Part shown: piece after piece, positions 28,713 through 40,121 of the stretch | How the letters are laid out: every line of letters starts with the position of its first letter | How positions within the stretch are numbered: the stretch's first letter is position 1 | NCBI GenBank assembly: GCA_002715485.1 | Contig: PAZL01000040.1 | Coordinates: 82,507-146,506 of the forward strand | DNA: 64,000 bases | Origin: Aequorivita sp. | GTDB lineage: Bacteria > Bacteroidota > Bacteroidia > Flavobacteriales > Flavobacteriaceae | Direction: 5' to 3' | Notes under the pieces: generated by a model | Database searches by the model: none | What the model saw: only the letters and a program-made list of their open reading frames with translations | What the model was told of the DNA's origin: nothing | Made by a program: the position numbers and the translations under genes

Positions 28713-31175
28713 TTAATTGATAAAAAACACTGCATTTGCCAAAAACAGTTTTCCATTTTGCCAAAAGGAACGGAACGTAACATCATCAACCATATAAACC
28801 ACGCTACCCCTGCCCTTTTTCGCTTCCGCAAAAACGATGGAATTTTTTAATGCAGCCTTTGCCGTTTCCCCTGAAAAGCCTGAAACGCTTTCAGGTTCGT
28901 TTATATAACCCACATTATACCCATCATTTAAAAATTTATAGGAATCGCTACCTAACTTCAGACTATAGTAAGTTTCTCCATAACCAAATGCCAACGGGTG
29001 GGTATTGTCCAATTTCACTTTATAGATACTTCCGGTTATAAAATCTTTTGTGCTTTCCAGTTCGCGTTGGGCGTAAGGCACCAAATTGCCCAAGGATTCG
29101 GTTTCCTTTTCCTCCTTTTCACCACCATTCCTTTTAAGATCGAAACCATCTTTGCCTTCAAAAGCAGCTACTGCATTTCCAATTGCAATTATTCTTCCGC
29201 CCTTATTTATCCACTGTTCGAAAGATGTAAATGTGTCGTCGCTTAAAATACTTTTATAATTACCATCCGGAAAAATCAACACATCATAATCTGACCATTG
29301 AATATTTTCAATATCATCTGTATTTATTGAGGTAATTGGATATTTTAATTGGGTCTCAAAAAAATGCCAAAGCGCTCCGTAGCTTAAGGAAGAAGTGCCT
29401 TCCCCCTGTAGCATTGCTATTCTCTTATTTTTAATTAGATGTACATATTGTGACCCGAAATCGGTCAGGTTGTCTGCGAAACTCGTGGGTGAAGCATATA
29501 ATTGCCGTCCCATTTCATTCGCTATCTCAATAAGGGTTGTATCAAAATCCGGATTGGTTTTATTGTCGCTACGTGTAATAATCAAACTACCACGACCAAA
29601 GGCATTTCCTCCAAAACTGAGTTCATTTTCTGAAAAGCGCACTTTTATGCCTTCCTTCAACAATGCCGAAAGAAATTCCGCATCTTGCAAACTGTTCCAT
29701 TTGGCAATATAGCCTGCGGAATTTGGGGAAGAGACGTTTAAAATATTAGCGTTGGGCAAAGAGCCTTTTGCGGAAACCAAAGTTGTGCTTGCTATAGCAT
29801 CAAGCCCGTAAGCATAGGGCAAACTCCAAGCAGTAATGTCATAAGTAATAGGTGTAGATAAAGCTGCATTGGGCTCAAAAAGCACCTGCACCATCTTGCC
29901 TTTTGGCTGGTTTGTACTTACAACCAACGCGTCTTTAGCATCTATCGTCCCATTTTTGTTGTTGTTATAACTATAGCCCTTTACGGCACCTCCCGTAGCA
30001 TAACCATATTTTATTTCGTGCTTGTCCAATAATGCCGCTAGTGCTTGTAAATTATCGGGATTGCCTTTCAGAATAAAGCTTTTGTATTTTAAATTATCAT
30101 TTTGAAAAAATTTCTTAAACTCAGAATTGAGTGAAGTTGCCTGTTGCGACGCTACCTCAATAGTTGATAGCCCTGCAGTAGTATGGTGCGCCACACGATC
30201 TACAAGGGTAAGTTCAATTTCGTTATCGTTGATAATACCCAAACCCGCCATTCCATGGCCTGCCTGTTCGTAAGTCATCCCGATAGCACCCATAAATAAA
30301 GGATAAGTATCGCCATAGCTGGGGTAAAGTAAATCGAAACTCTCACGGGTAAAGAAAAGCCAGCCGATTTCATCAAAATATTTGGCGTTGTTCTTTCCTA
30401 TTCTCGTTTGAAAATCACGCTGCCAAGGTGTGATTATTTCATGAAAAGGTTCCGCTGCTGGCGCAAAATAATAGGGGTTATTAATAAACTGTTCGTGAAA
30501 ATCTACATGTATCTGTGGCATCCATTGATTGTAGATTTTTAGACGCTGTTGCGTTTCCACTTGGCTCGCCCACATCCAGTCGCGATTAAGATCAAATAGA
30601 TAATGGTTTGGCCTTCCGCCCGGCCATGGCTCGTTATGTTCTACGGCATCGCGTGAGGAATTGTAGGGCGAAGCTTTTACTTGGTTGTACCAATTAACAT
30701 ACCTATCGCGCCCGTCAGGATTCACGTTTGGATCCATAATTACTACTACATTCTCAAGCCAATCAGCATGTTCGGTTATAAGTTTGTAAACCGTATTCAT
30801 AGCAGCTTCGCTACTACTGGCCTCGTTGCCGTGAACATTGTAGCTGAGCCAAACAATAGCCTTTTCAGGAGAAGAAGTGCCCTTTAAAACGCCGATATTC
30901 TTTAAATTATCGGTACGTATCTGTTCCAGATTTGCAATATTTGCTTCGGAAGAAATAACCGCATAGGTTAGCCTTCTGCGCTCATTGGTCTTTCCATAAT
31001 CGAAATATTTTACCATTGGGCTGTTTGCCGCAACGTGTTCAAAATAGGAAACAACATCGGCATGGCGGGAAAACTGGGTGCCTATCTCATAACCTAAAAA
31101 CTCTGAAGGTGATTTCAGTTGGGCAAAAATAAATAGGGGAAAAACAAATAGTAAATAAGTAATATAACGCGTCAT
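28713..31175 (-). CDS. M14 family zinc carboxypeptidase
   Basis: SYNVHGNEASSSEA (zinc motif), NPDGRDRYVNWYN, HVDFHEQ; signal peptide. Confidence 0.92.
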   Translation of the reverse strand: MTRYITYLLFVFPLFIFAQLKSPSEFLGYEIGTQFSRHADVVSYFEHVAANSPMVKYFDYGKTNERRRLTYAVISSEANIANLEQIRTDNLKNIGVLKGTSSPEKAIVWLSYNVHGNEASSSEAAMNTVYKLITEHADWLENVVVIMDPNVNPDGRDRYVNWYNQVKASPYNSSRDAVEHNEPWPGGRPNHYLFDLNRDWMWASQVETQQRLKIYNQWMPQIHVDFHEQFINNPYYFAPAAEPFHEIITPWQRDFQTRIGKNNAKYFDEIGWLFFTRESFDLLYPSYGDTYPLFMGAIGMTYEQAGHGMAGLGIINDNEIELTLVDRVAHHTTAGLSTIEVASQQATSLNSEFKKFFQNDNLKYKSFILKGNPDNLQALAALLDKHEIKYGYATGGAVKGYSYNNNKNGTIDAKDALVVSTNQPKGKMVQVLFEPNAALSTPITYDITAWSLPYAYGLDAIASTTLVSAKGSLPNANILNVSSPNSAGYIAKWNSLQDAEFLSALLKEGIKVRFSENELSFGGNAFGRGSLIITRSDNKTNPDFDTTLIEIANEMGRQLYASPTSFADNLTDFGSQYVHLIKNKRIAMLQGEGTSSLSYGALWHFFETQLKYPITSINTDDIENIQWSDYDVLIFPDGNYKSILSDDTFTSFEQWINKGGRIIAIGNAVAAFEGKDGFDLKRNGGEKEEKETESLGNLVPYAQRELESTKDFITGSIYKVKLDNTHPLAFGYGETYYSLKLGSDSYKFLNDGYNVGYINEPESVSGFSGETAKAALKNSIVFAEAKKGRGSVVYMVDDVTFRSFWQNGKLFLANAVFFIN

Positions 31176-31221
31176 GTTGCGGGTTTTAAAAAGTGGCCTA
31201 AAACTACTAAAGTTTTACCAA

Positions 31222-31256
31222 ATTCCTGATTGGGAATTCTGAATTATGAATTATAC
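31222..31256. repeat. Degenerate heptanucleotide tandem repeat (5 units)
   Basis: ATTCCTG ATTGGGA ATTCTGA ATTATGA ATTATAC. Confidence 0.65.
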
Positions 31257-31258
31257 TG

Positions 31259-31266
31259 TATTTTTG
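31259..31266 (+). promoter_or_regulatory. Putative -7 box TATTTTTG for bshC
   Basis: TAnnTTTG match 22 nt before the ATG, immediately after the heptamer array. Confidence 0.45.
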
Positions 31267-31288
31267 TTTGAATCTTTCTAAAATTACT

Positions 31289-32884
31289 ATGCCAACCCAT
31301 TCCATTCCGTATAAAAGCACAGGTTATTTTTCAAAATTGATATGCGATTATCTCGCTGAAGATGAAAGCATAAAACCCTTTTACAATCGCTTTCCAAACT
31401 TGGAGAATTTTAAGCATCAGCTTACGGAGAAACAGAGAAATTTCACGGATGAAAAAAGGCATTTGCTTTCGAAACGGATCATGTTTCAGTATGGCGATAA
31501 TTCACTTTCACAATCTACTTTGAGCAATATAGATTTATTAAGGGAGCACACTACGTTTACAATAACTACCGGACATCAACTCAATCTTTTTACTGGGCCC
31601 TTATATTTTCTTTATAAAATATTTTCGGCAATAAACCTTGCTGAACAACTTAATAAAACATATCCCAATAACCATTTTGTACCTGTTTATTGGATGGCGA
31701 CGGAAGACCACGATTTTGAAGAAATAAATTATTTCAATCTCTTCGGAAAAAAAGTGAAATGGAACAGAAAGTCTTCTGGAGCAGTAGGTGAACTTTCAAC
31801 CGAAGGTTTGAAAGAAGTGAAACAACAATTGAAAAAGGAATTTGGCGAAAGTGAAAACGCTAAAAAGTTGATTTCTTATTTTTCCGATGCCTACACCAAT
31901 CACGAAAATCTTGCTGATGCCACGCGGTTTTTGGCCAATTGCCTGTTTTATCATCACGGTTTGGTGATTGTGGATGGCAATGATGCCGAATTAAAAAAAT
32001 GCTTTATTCCCTATGCCGAAAAGGAACTGACCGAAAACCTCAGCTTTAAAAAAGTTTCAGAAACAACTGAAAAATTAACTGATTTAGGCTTTTCAGAACA
32101 AGTACATCCTCGCGAAATAAATTTATTTTATTTGAAAGAAAATCTTCGGGAGCGTATCATTGAAAAAGACGGAAAGTTTTTTGTAAATGAAACCAATATC
32201 TCTTTTTCAAAAGAAGAAATTTTACATGAGTTGCACGAAAATCCAGAGCGTTTTTCACCAAATGCTCTACTGCGTCCGTTATACCAAGAAGTCATTTTAC
32301 CCAACCTTTGTTATATTGGCGGTGGTGGCGAGCTTGCCTATTGGTTTCAATTAAAGGATTATTTCAACAAAGTGGAAGTGCCCTTCCCTATTCTTCTACT
32401 TCGCAATTCCATGCTTTTGGTCCCGAAAATGCTTTCAGAAAAATTGCAGAAACTGCATGTTTCTATAGAAGATTTGTTTCTTCCGCAGCACGAATTAGCT
32501 ACAAAACACATGAAGAAAATTTCAAAAATAGATATCGATTTTTCTTCACAAAAAGAATTTCTAAAGCAACAGTTTGCCGATTTATACGAAATGGCAAAAC
32601 AAACCGATGCTTCCTTTTTGGGAGCTGTTGGCGCACAAGAAAAGAAACAGTTAAACGGCCTGGATAATCTTGAAAAGCGCTTGCTTAAAGCACAAAAAAG
32701 AAACCTTTCTGATGAACTGGACCGTCTAAAAAATGTTCAAAATCAATTATTCCCAAACCAAAGTTTGCAGGAACGGCAGCTTAATTTTTCAGAGTTTTAT
32801 TTGGAATATGGGGAAGAATTGCTGGACGCTTTGAAAGAAAACCTAAATCCCCTAGATTCTAGTTTCACTATTTTAGAGGTATAA
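31289..32884 (+). CDS. bshC: Bacillithiol biosynthesis cysteine-adding enzyme BshC
   Basis: TTGHQLNLFTGPLYFLYK, YWMATEDHDFEEIN, GGGGELAYWFQL; start reassigned to MPTHSIPYKS. Confidence 0.94.
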   Translation: MPTHSIPYKSTGYFSKLICDYLAEDESIKPFYNRFPNLENFKHQLTEKQRNFTDEKRHLLSKRIMFQYGDNSLSQSTLSNIDLLREHTTFTITTGHQLNLFTGPLYFLYKIFSAINLAEQLNKTYPNNHFVPVYWMATEDHDFEEINYFNLFGKKVKWNRKSSGAVGELSTEGLKEVKQQLKKEFGESENAKKLISYFSDAYTNHENLADATRFLANCLFYHHGLVIVDGNDAELKKCFIPYAEKELTENLSFKKVSETTEKLTDLGFSEQVHPREINLFYLKENLRERIIEKDGKFFVNETNISFSKEEILHELHENPERFSPNALLRPLYQEVILPNLCYIGGGGELAYWFQLKDYFNKVEVPFPILLLRNSMLLVPKMLSEKLQKLHVSIEDLFLPQHELATKHMKKISKIDIDFSSQKEFLKQQFADLYEMAKQTDASFLGAVGAQEKKQLNGLDNLEKRLLKAQKRNLSDELDRLKNVQNQLFPNQSLQERQLNFSEFYLEYGEELLDALKENLNPLDSSFTILEV

Positions 32885-32948
32885 TTATTCTGTTGAAAAC
32901 CCTTAAAAAAATTCTATACAACCATTTAACCAACTTATATATTTAAAG

Positions 32949-32956
32949 TATTTTTG
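32949..32956 (+). promoter_or_regulatory. Putative -7 box TATTTTTG directly before guaA ATG
   Basis: TAnnTTTG match ending 3 nt before the ATG at 32960. Confidence 0.4.
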
Positions 32957-32959
32957 CCT

Positions 32960-34489
32960 ATGCAAAACAACGTCCTCATTTTAGATTTTGGTTCGCAGTA
33001 CACCCAATTGATCGCAAGACGCGTGCGGGAACTGAATATTTACTGCGAAATTCACCCTTACCATCACATCCCAGAAAACCTTGACCCGTTTAAGGCCGTA
33101 ATACTTTCGGGCAGTCCGTTTTCCGTTCGTGCGGAAGATGCGCCCCACCCCGATCTTTCACAGATTCGCGGTCATAAACCACTTTTGGCTGTGTGTTATG
33201 GAGCGCAGTATTTGGCGCATTTTAACGGTGGAAGTGTGGAACCCTCAAACATTCGCGAATACGGAAGGGCAAAGCTATCTATGATAAAATCTGGCGAGGA
33301 TTTCTTTAAGGATATTCCAGAAAACACAAACGTGTGGATGAGCCACAGCGATACTATTGCGCAACTCCCCGAAAACGGAGTGCGTTTGGCAAGTACCGTA
33401 GATGTTTTGAACGCGGCTTACCGAATTGAAGACGAGGAAACATACGCAATCCAATTTCACCCAGAAGTTTATCATACAACCCATGGCAAGCAATTGCTTG
33501 AAAATTTTCTTGTAAATATCGCGGGCGTCGAACAATCATGGACCCCGGCTGCTTTTGTGGAAACAACTGTTGAAACTCTAAAAGAACAGATTGGCGAAGG
33601 AAAAGTAGTACTTGGTTTGAGTGGTGGCGTAGATTCTACGGTTGCTGCAATTCTTCTGAACAAAGCCATTGGCAAAAACCTTTTTTGCATTTTTGTGAAT
33701 AATGGTTTGCTCCGTAAAGACGAATTTGAAAACGTGCTCCACCAATATAAGGATATGGGGCTGAACGTAAAAGGTGTGGATGCTTCGGAACGCTTTTTGG
33801 AAGCTTTGAGAAACGAGAGCGACCCAGAAAGAAAACGCAAAGCCATCGGCAACGCATTCATCGAGGTTTTTGATGACGAAGCCCACAAATTAACAGGCGT
33901 TGACTGGTTGGCGCAAGGAACGATTTATCCAGATGTTATTGAAAGCGTTTCGGTAAATGGCCCTTCGGTTACCATAAAAAGTCACCACAATGTGGGCGGC
34001 TTGCCAGATTTTATGAAACTGAAAATTGTGGAGCCTCTACGAATGCTTTTCAAGGATGAAGTGCGACGCGTGGGAAAAGAAATGGGCATAGACCCAGAAT
34101 TATTGGGTAGGCACCCTTTCCCGGGACCAGGTTTGGCTATCCGGATTTTGGGCGATATTACAGCGGAAAAAGTTCGTATCTTACAAGAGGTTGATGCGAT
34201 ATTTATAAATGGATTAAAGAAGTGGGATCTTTATGATAAAGTGTGGCAGGCCGGAGCAATCCTATTGCCAGTAAACAGTGTGGGGGTTATGGGTGACGAA
34301 AGAACCTACGAAAAAGTAGTTGCTTTACGCGCCGTAGAATCCACCGATGGAATGACCGCAGATTGGGTAAATCTTCCCTATGAATTTTTGCAGGAAGTGA
34401 GCAACCATATAATAAACCGCGTTAAAGGCGTTAATAGAGTAGTCTATGACATTAGCTCTAAACCGCCCGCGACCATCGAGTGGGAATAA
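32960..34489 (+). CDS. guaA: GMP synthase (glutamine-hydrolysing)
   Basis: [51 protein letters not shown]. Confidence 0.98.
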   Translation: MQNNVLILDFGSQYTQLIARRVRELNIYCEIHPYHHIPENLDPFKAVILSGSPFSVRAEDAPHPDLSQIRGHKPLLAVCYGAQYLAHFNGGSVEPSNIREYGRAKLSMIKSGEDFFKDIPENTNVWMSHSDTIAQLPENGVRLASTVDVLNAAYRIEDEETYAIQFHPEVYHTTHGKQLLENFLVNIAGVEQSWTPAAFVETTVETLKEQIGEGKVVLGLSGGVDSTVAAILLNKAIGKNLFCIFVNNGLLRKDEFENVLHQYKDMGLNVKGVDASERFLEALRNESDPERKRKAIGNAFIEVFDDEAHKLTGVDWLAQGTIYPDVIESVSVNGPSVTIKSHHNVGGLPDFMKLKIVEPLRMLFKDEVRRVGKEMGIDPELLGRHPFPGPGLAIRILGDITAEKVRILQEVDAIFINGLKKWDLYDKVWQAGAILLPVNSVGVMGDERTYEKVVALRAVESTDGMTADWVNLPYEFLQEVSNHIINRVKGVNRVVYDISSKPPATIEWE

Positions 34490-34507
34490 CAAAATGAAAT
34501 CGAGACT

Positions 34508-36436
34508 ATGTTTGGCAAATCTAAAAAATTGATTATCTCTATGTTGAAGTGTTTAATATACGTTTCGGTGACCTTCCTTTTTATGGTTAGTTGTGGTTCT
34601 GCTGCCCAGCAACAATACAAAAGCCACGCGGTTCAAAAAGGAGAAACGGTTTACAGCATTGCAAAAAAATATGATATTTCTGAAGAAACCATTTACAACC
34701 TCAACCCAGACTCCAGAAATGAATTAAAGGTGAATAGTGTGCTCATTATTCCCTCAAGCAGTGTGATAAGCGCGGGAACAAATAATAACAACTACCGCGA
34801 TCATCGGGTGAAAAAGAAAGAAACGCTCTACGGAATAGCGCAACTTTACAACGTGAGCGTTGACGATATTAAAAAACTTAATAAAGAGTTATATTCCCGC
34901 GGACTCAGAAAAGGGGAGCGATTGTTGATTCCTGCAGCCCCCAATAATACTGAAAATACTAATACTGGAAATAATCTCCTCGGCACCCAAAAATATACCA
35001 TAAAAGCAAAGGAAACAAAATTTGGTATTGCCAGAAAATTTGGTATTTCCATTGCCGAATTGGAAGATTTGAACCCAGCTTTGGGGGAAAATCTTAAAAT
35101 AGGTGAAACCCTTATCGTTCCCGATAAAACAGTAATCGAAAATGCTGAAATTGACGACGAGAATTTTCAGTATTACGAAGTGAAACCAAAAGAAGGCTTT
35201 TTTAGACTTAAAGTAAAATTTGGGCTTTCCGAAGAAGAAATAATAGCGCTTAACCCATATGCAAAAGATGGTTTGAAAGATGGCATGATTCTTAAATTGC
35301 CAAAAGAAGAAACCTCAATTTCGCAGGAAAATATTTCGGTCATCGATCTAGAAAAAAGGATTGAAAATAAAAAAATGAAAACGGTAGCATTGATGCTCCC
35401 TTTTCGCTTAATGCGAAATGTAGATGACTCTATCAGCAATGACCAAGACTTGTTGAAAAGAGACCCAACCCTCCGGGTAGCTTTGGATTTTTACAGTGGC
35501 GCATTGATGGCCGCTGAATTCGCAAAGGATAACGGCATTTCCGTTACTCTAAATGTATATGACACCGAAAAGAGCGATAGCAAAGTGGCTTCCATTATTT
35601 CAAGAAATGAGTTTAAAAATGTAGATGCCGTAATTGGCCCGCTTCTTCAAAAAAATGTGGAAAAGGCTTCAAATATGCTGAAAGATGAAAAAATTCCAGT
35701 TTTTTCACCTTTGAGCAACAGGGAAATGGCAATGAACGACAATCTTTTTCAGACGCTTCCCACCGATGCCGTGCTTCAAAAAACAATGATTCATTATCTA
35801 AAAGAACACAGTGCAGGGAAAAATATCTTTATTATTTCAGATAGTAAAAGAGTGAAGCAAAAAGAAATGATTCAAACTGCAATTCCAACAGCAAAAACGG
35901 TATCGCCCAGAGGCGGCGGATACATTCAAGCAAGTGACATAACAGCGGTAGCTTCTGAGGGGATGGAAAATTGGGTAATTCTTGAATCTGAAAACCCAAT
36001 ACTGGTAAGTAGTGCCGTAAATGTACTTTCCGCAATGCCCAATAATTATAAAATGCGTTTATTCACTTTGAACAAAAATGAAGCATATGAATGGCACGAG
36101 GTTTCCAGTATGCGATTGGCAAAACTGAACTTCACTTTCCCATCCGTAAACAAAAATATTAATCCCGAAGACCGTATCCCTTTCTTAATAAGTTACAAAA
36201 ACAAATACGGCGTACTTCCTAACAGATATGCCATTCGCGGTTTTGATGTAACCTATGATGTACTGCTACGATTAGCTGCAGAAAAAGATATTTATGACGC
36301 TATTATGCCCGAAGGCGAAACGGTTTATATTGAAAATAAATTTCGATATGAAAAATCGAAAACCGAGGGCTACTGTAATCAAGCGGCATATATCTTAAAG
36401 TATAATGCCGACCTAAAATTTGAAGTAGTAGAATGA
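34508..36436 (+). CDS. LysM-repeat lipoprotein with periplasmic-binding-protein-like C-terminal domain
   Basis: Several LysM motifs (HAVQKGETVYSIAKKYDISEETIYNLNP) then AVIGPLLQKNVEKAS ligand-binding-like region. Confidence 0.85.
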   Translation: MFGKSKKLIISMLKCLIYVSVTFLFMVSCGSAAQQQYKSHAVQKGETVYSIAKKYDISEETIYNLNPDSRNELKVNSVLIIPSSSVISAGTNNNNYRDHRVKKKETLYGIAQLYNVSVDDIKKLNKELYSRGLRKGERLLIPAAPNNTENTNTGNNLLGTQKYTIKAKETKFGIARKFGISIAELEDLNPALGENLKIGETLIVPDKTVIENAEIDDENFQYYEVKPKEGFFRLKVKFGLSEEEIIALNPYAKDGLKDGMILKLPKEETSISQENISVIDLEKRIENKKMKTVALMLPFRLMRNVDDSISNDQDLLKRDPTLRVALDFYSGALMAAEFAKDNGISVTLNVYDTEKSDSKVASIISRNEFKNVDAVIGPLLQKNVEKASNMLKDEKIPVFSPLSNREMAMNDNLFQTLPTDAVLQKTMIHYLKEHSAGKNIFIISDSKRVKQKEMIQTAIPTAKTVSPRGGGYIQASDITAVASEGMENWVILESENPILVSSAVNVLSAMPNNYKMRLFTLNKNEAYEWHEVSSMRLAKLNFTFPSVNKNINPEDRIPFLISYKNKYGVLPNRYAIRGFDVTYDVLLRLAAEKDIYDAIMPEGETVYIENKFRYEKSKTEGYCNQAAYILKYNADLKFEVVE

Positions 36437-36837
36437 GTACGGCCAAAGTAACATATCTTGGAAACCTTCGCGCTGAAAATGAGCATTTAAAATCGGGCAA
36501 TAAATTCATTACCGACGCCCCTACTGACAACAATGGAAAAGGTGAAGCTTTTTCGCCTACAGATACTGTGGCAACGGGACTTGCAAACTGCATGATTACG
36601 GTTATGGGCATTAAAGCACGCGATTTGCAAGTAAATATGGATGGCACCACTGCAATAGTTACCAAAACAATGGCTGCCGATCCTCGCCGTATTTCAAAAA
36701 TTGAAGTAATTCTGGATTTTCCAGCGGGCATAGAGGAAAATGCACGAAAAATACTTGAAAATACGGCTAGAACCTGCCCAGTGCTTTATAGTCTTCATCC
36801 CAATATTGAAAAAGTAATTACTTTTAATTGGCACTAA
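36433..36837 (+). CDS. OsmC family protein
   Basis: FSPTDTVATGLANCMITVMGI, ARTCPVLYSLHPNIE. Confidence 0.9.
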   Translation: MSTAKVTYLGNLRAENEHLKSGNKFITDAPTDNNGKGEAFSPTDTVATGLANCMITVMGIKARDLQVNMDGTTAIVTKTMAADPRRISKIEVILDFPAGIEENARKILENTARTCPVLYSLHPNIEKVITFNWH

Positions 36838-36909
36838 AAGATTCTCTGCTGTCCGTTAGAACGCAATCGAGAACTTTATTTTAGGTATTGTTTTTGATAT
36901 TCCATACAT

Positions 36910-37440
36910 ATGAAACTACTCATAATCTCCATATTTTTCTTTCTTTTTGTTCCACAGCTTAATACCGAAAAAATCTTGTGGAATGAAAATCAAAAACTCA
37001 GTTGGAATGACTTCCGCGGAAAGCCAATTCCCAGCGCAAGTTTTGTGGCAAGCACCAATACTGGTATCAGTTTTCAATACTCATATTCTATAAAAAACGG
37101 AGATGTAAATGTGGAATATTCCGTGGATAGTTTTTTTAGCCCAGAAGGTTCGTGGTACATACCACAAAGAGTAAATTCTCATATTTTAAGGCATGAACAG
37201 GCCCATTTTGATATTTCGGAACTGCACGCCCGCATGCTTCGAAAGAATCTTCACGAAAAAAAATTTACTAAAAGAATTAAGTCTGAAATAGAAGATATTT
37301 ACAAGCAGGTGGAGCAGAAAAGACGTGCGATGCAGACTAAATTTGATGCTGAGAGCGATCATTCCCGCAATGAAGAGAAAGAAATTTTCTGGCAAAAATA
37401 TATTGCCCAACAATTAGCTGCATACGATGCTTGGAAATAA
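36910..37440 (+). CDS. DUF922-like putative Zn-dependent protease
   Basis: HILRHEQAHFDISELHAR; LSWNDFRGKP. Confidence 0.8.
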   Translation: MKLLIISIFFFLFVPQLNTEKILWNENQKLSWNDFRGKPIPSASFVASTNTGISFQYSYSIKNGDVNVEYSVDSFFSPEGSWYIPQRVNSHILRHEQAHFDISELHARMLRKNLHEKKFTKRIKSEIEDIYKQVEQKRRAMQTKFDAESDHSRNEEKEIFWQKYIAQQLAAYDAWK

Positions 37441-37654
37441 GCCCGACCCTAACCACTTGGAAGAATTGGCAAACTACAAAATGCCCTTCGGCAAGTACGA
37501 AGGCTATTACCTTGCAAATATTCCCGAATATTACTTTGTATGGTTTAAACAAAAAGGTTTCCCTGAGGGAAAACTTGGCAGAATGATGGCTGAAATGTAT
37601 GAACTGAAATTGAACGGTTTGGAAGGATTGGTGCAAAAATTGATAAAAAAATGA
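37427..37654 (+). CDS. DUF3820 family protein
   Basis: KMPFGKYEGYYLANIPEYYFVWFKQKGFP. Confidence 0.85.
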   Translation: MLGNKPDPNHLEELANYKMPFGKYEGYYLANIPEYYFVWFKQKGFPEGKLGRMMAEMYELKLNGLEGLVQKLIKK

Positions 37655-38316
37655 AGAAGCTTTTCAGCTACATTTGGCCCACTACACGGCGCTTTTCTTC
37701 AACAATTAATGGAACTTTGGAAATTACTTACGTGAACGGTAAAAAGGTTTTGGATACCGAAAATGCAAACTACTCCTACGGTTCGCTTCAAAAAATATTG
37801 GAAATTGGACTGACCAAAATTGATTTAAATACAGTAGAAAATATTTTACTTTTGGGAATGGGCGGCGGAAGTATCATTCAATCGCTTCGTGAAACATTTG
37901 ATTACCACAAAAATATAACTGCTGTTGAAATTGATCCCGAAATTATAAGACTTGCAAAAGAAGAATTTGGAATATCTGCTTCCAAAAACCTCCAAATTAC
38001 AGAAGACGATGCGTTTCATTATGTAAAAACCTGTAGGGAAAAATTTCAATTGATAATTATAGACCTATTTATAGACACCGAGGTACCTCACATCTTTTAT
38101 GGAACAGAATTTTGTAAAAATGTTTCAAAAATACTCTGTAAAAGCGGTTGGTTAATTTTTAATATCGGGGTAAACTTGAAAAACGAGTCGGAAACCGCTG
38201 AAAAAATTATCTCCAATTTTGGGAGCGATTTTGAGCTTCAAGTTTATAAAAAAATAAACGGAACCAATACACTACTTATCGGTCAAAAACAGCAAGCTCA
38301 GCAGTTTGATTTGTAG
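37651..38316 (+). CDS. SAM-dependent methyltransferase, spermidine-synthase-like
   Basis: LLLGMGGGSIIQSL, AVEIDPEIIRLAKEEFG, LIIIDLFIDTEVPH. Confidence 0.85.
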   Translation: MKKLFSYIWPTTRRFSSTINGTLEITYVNGKKVLDTENANYSYGSLQKILEIGLTKIDLNTVENILLLGMGGGSIIQSLRETFDYHKNITAVEIDPEIIRLAKEEFGISASKNLQITEDDAFHYVKTCREKFQLIIIDLFIDTEVPHIFYGTEFCKNVSKILCKSGWLIFNIGVNLKNESETAEKIISNFGSDFELQVYKKINGTNTLLIGQKQQAQQFDL

Positions 38317-38357
38317 AGGCCACATTTTAAACTTTATCCCTTTCCTTTCCATAATAA

Positions 38358-40022
<1,665 letters not shown>

Positions 40023-40068
40023 GACAATTTGACGCAATAAAAGAAAAGGCGGGATTATTGCCCTGCCA

Positions 40069-40094
40069 AAAAGCATTAACGTTAATATGCTTTT
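40069..40094. terminator. Hairpin between pyrG and yidC
   Basis: AAAAGCAT ... ATGCTTTT arms around palindrome ATTAACGTTAAT. Confidence 0.5.
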
Positions 40095-40121
40095 GATTGA
40101 TTTCAAAAGAAGAAATAAAAG

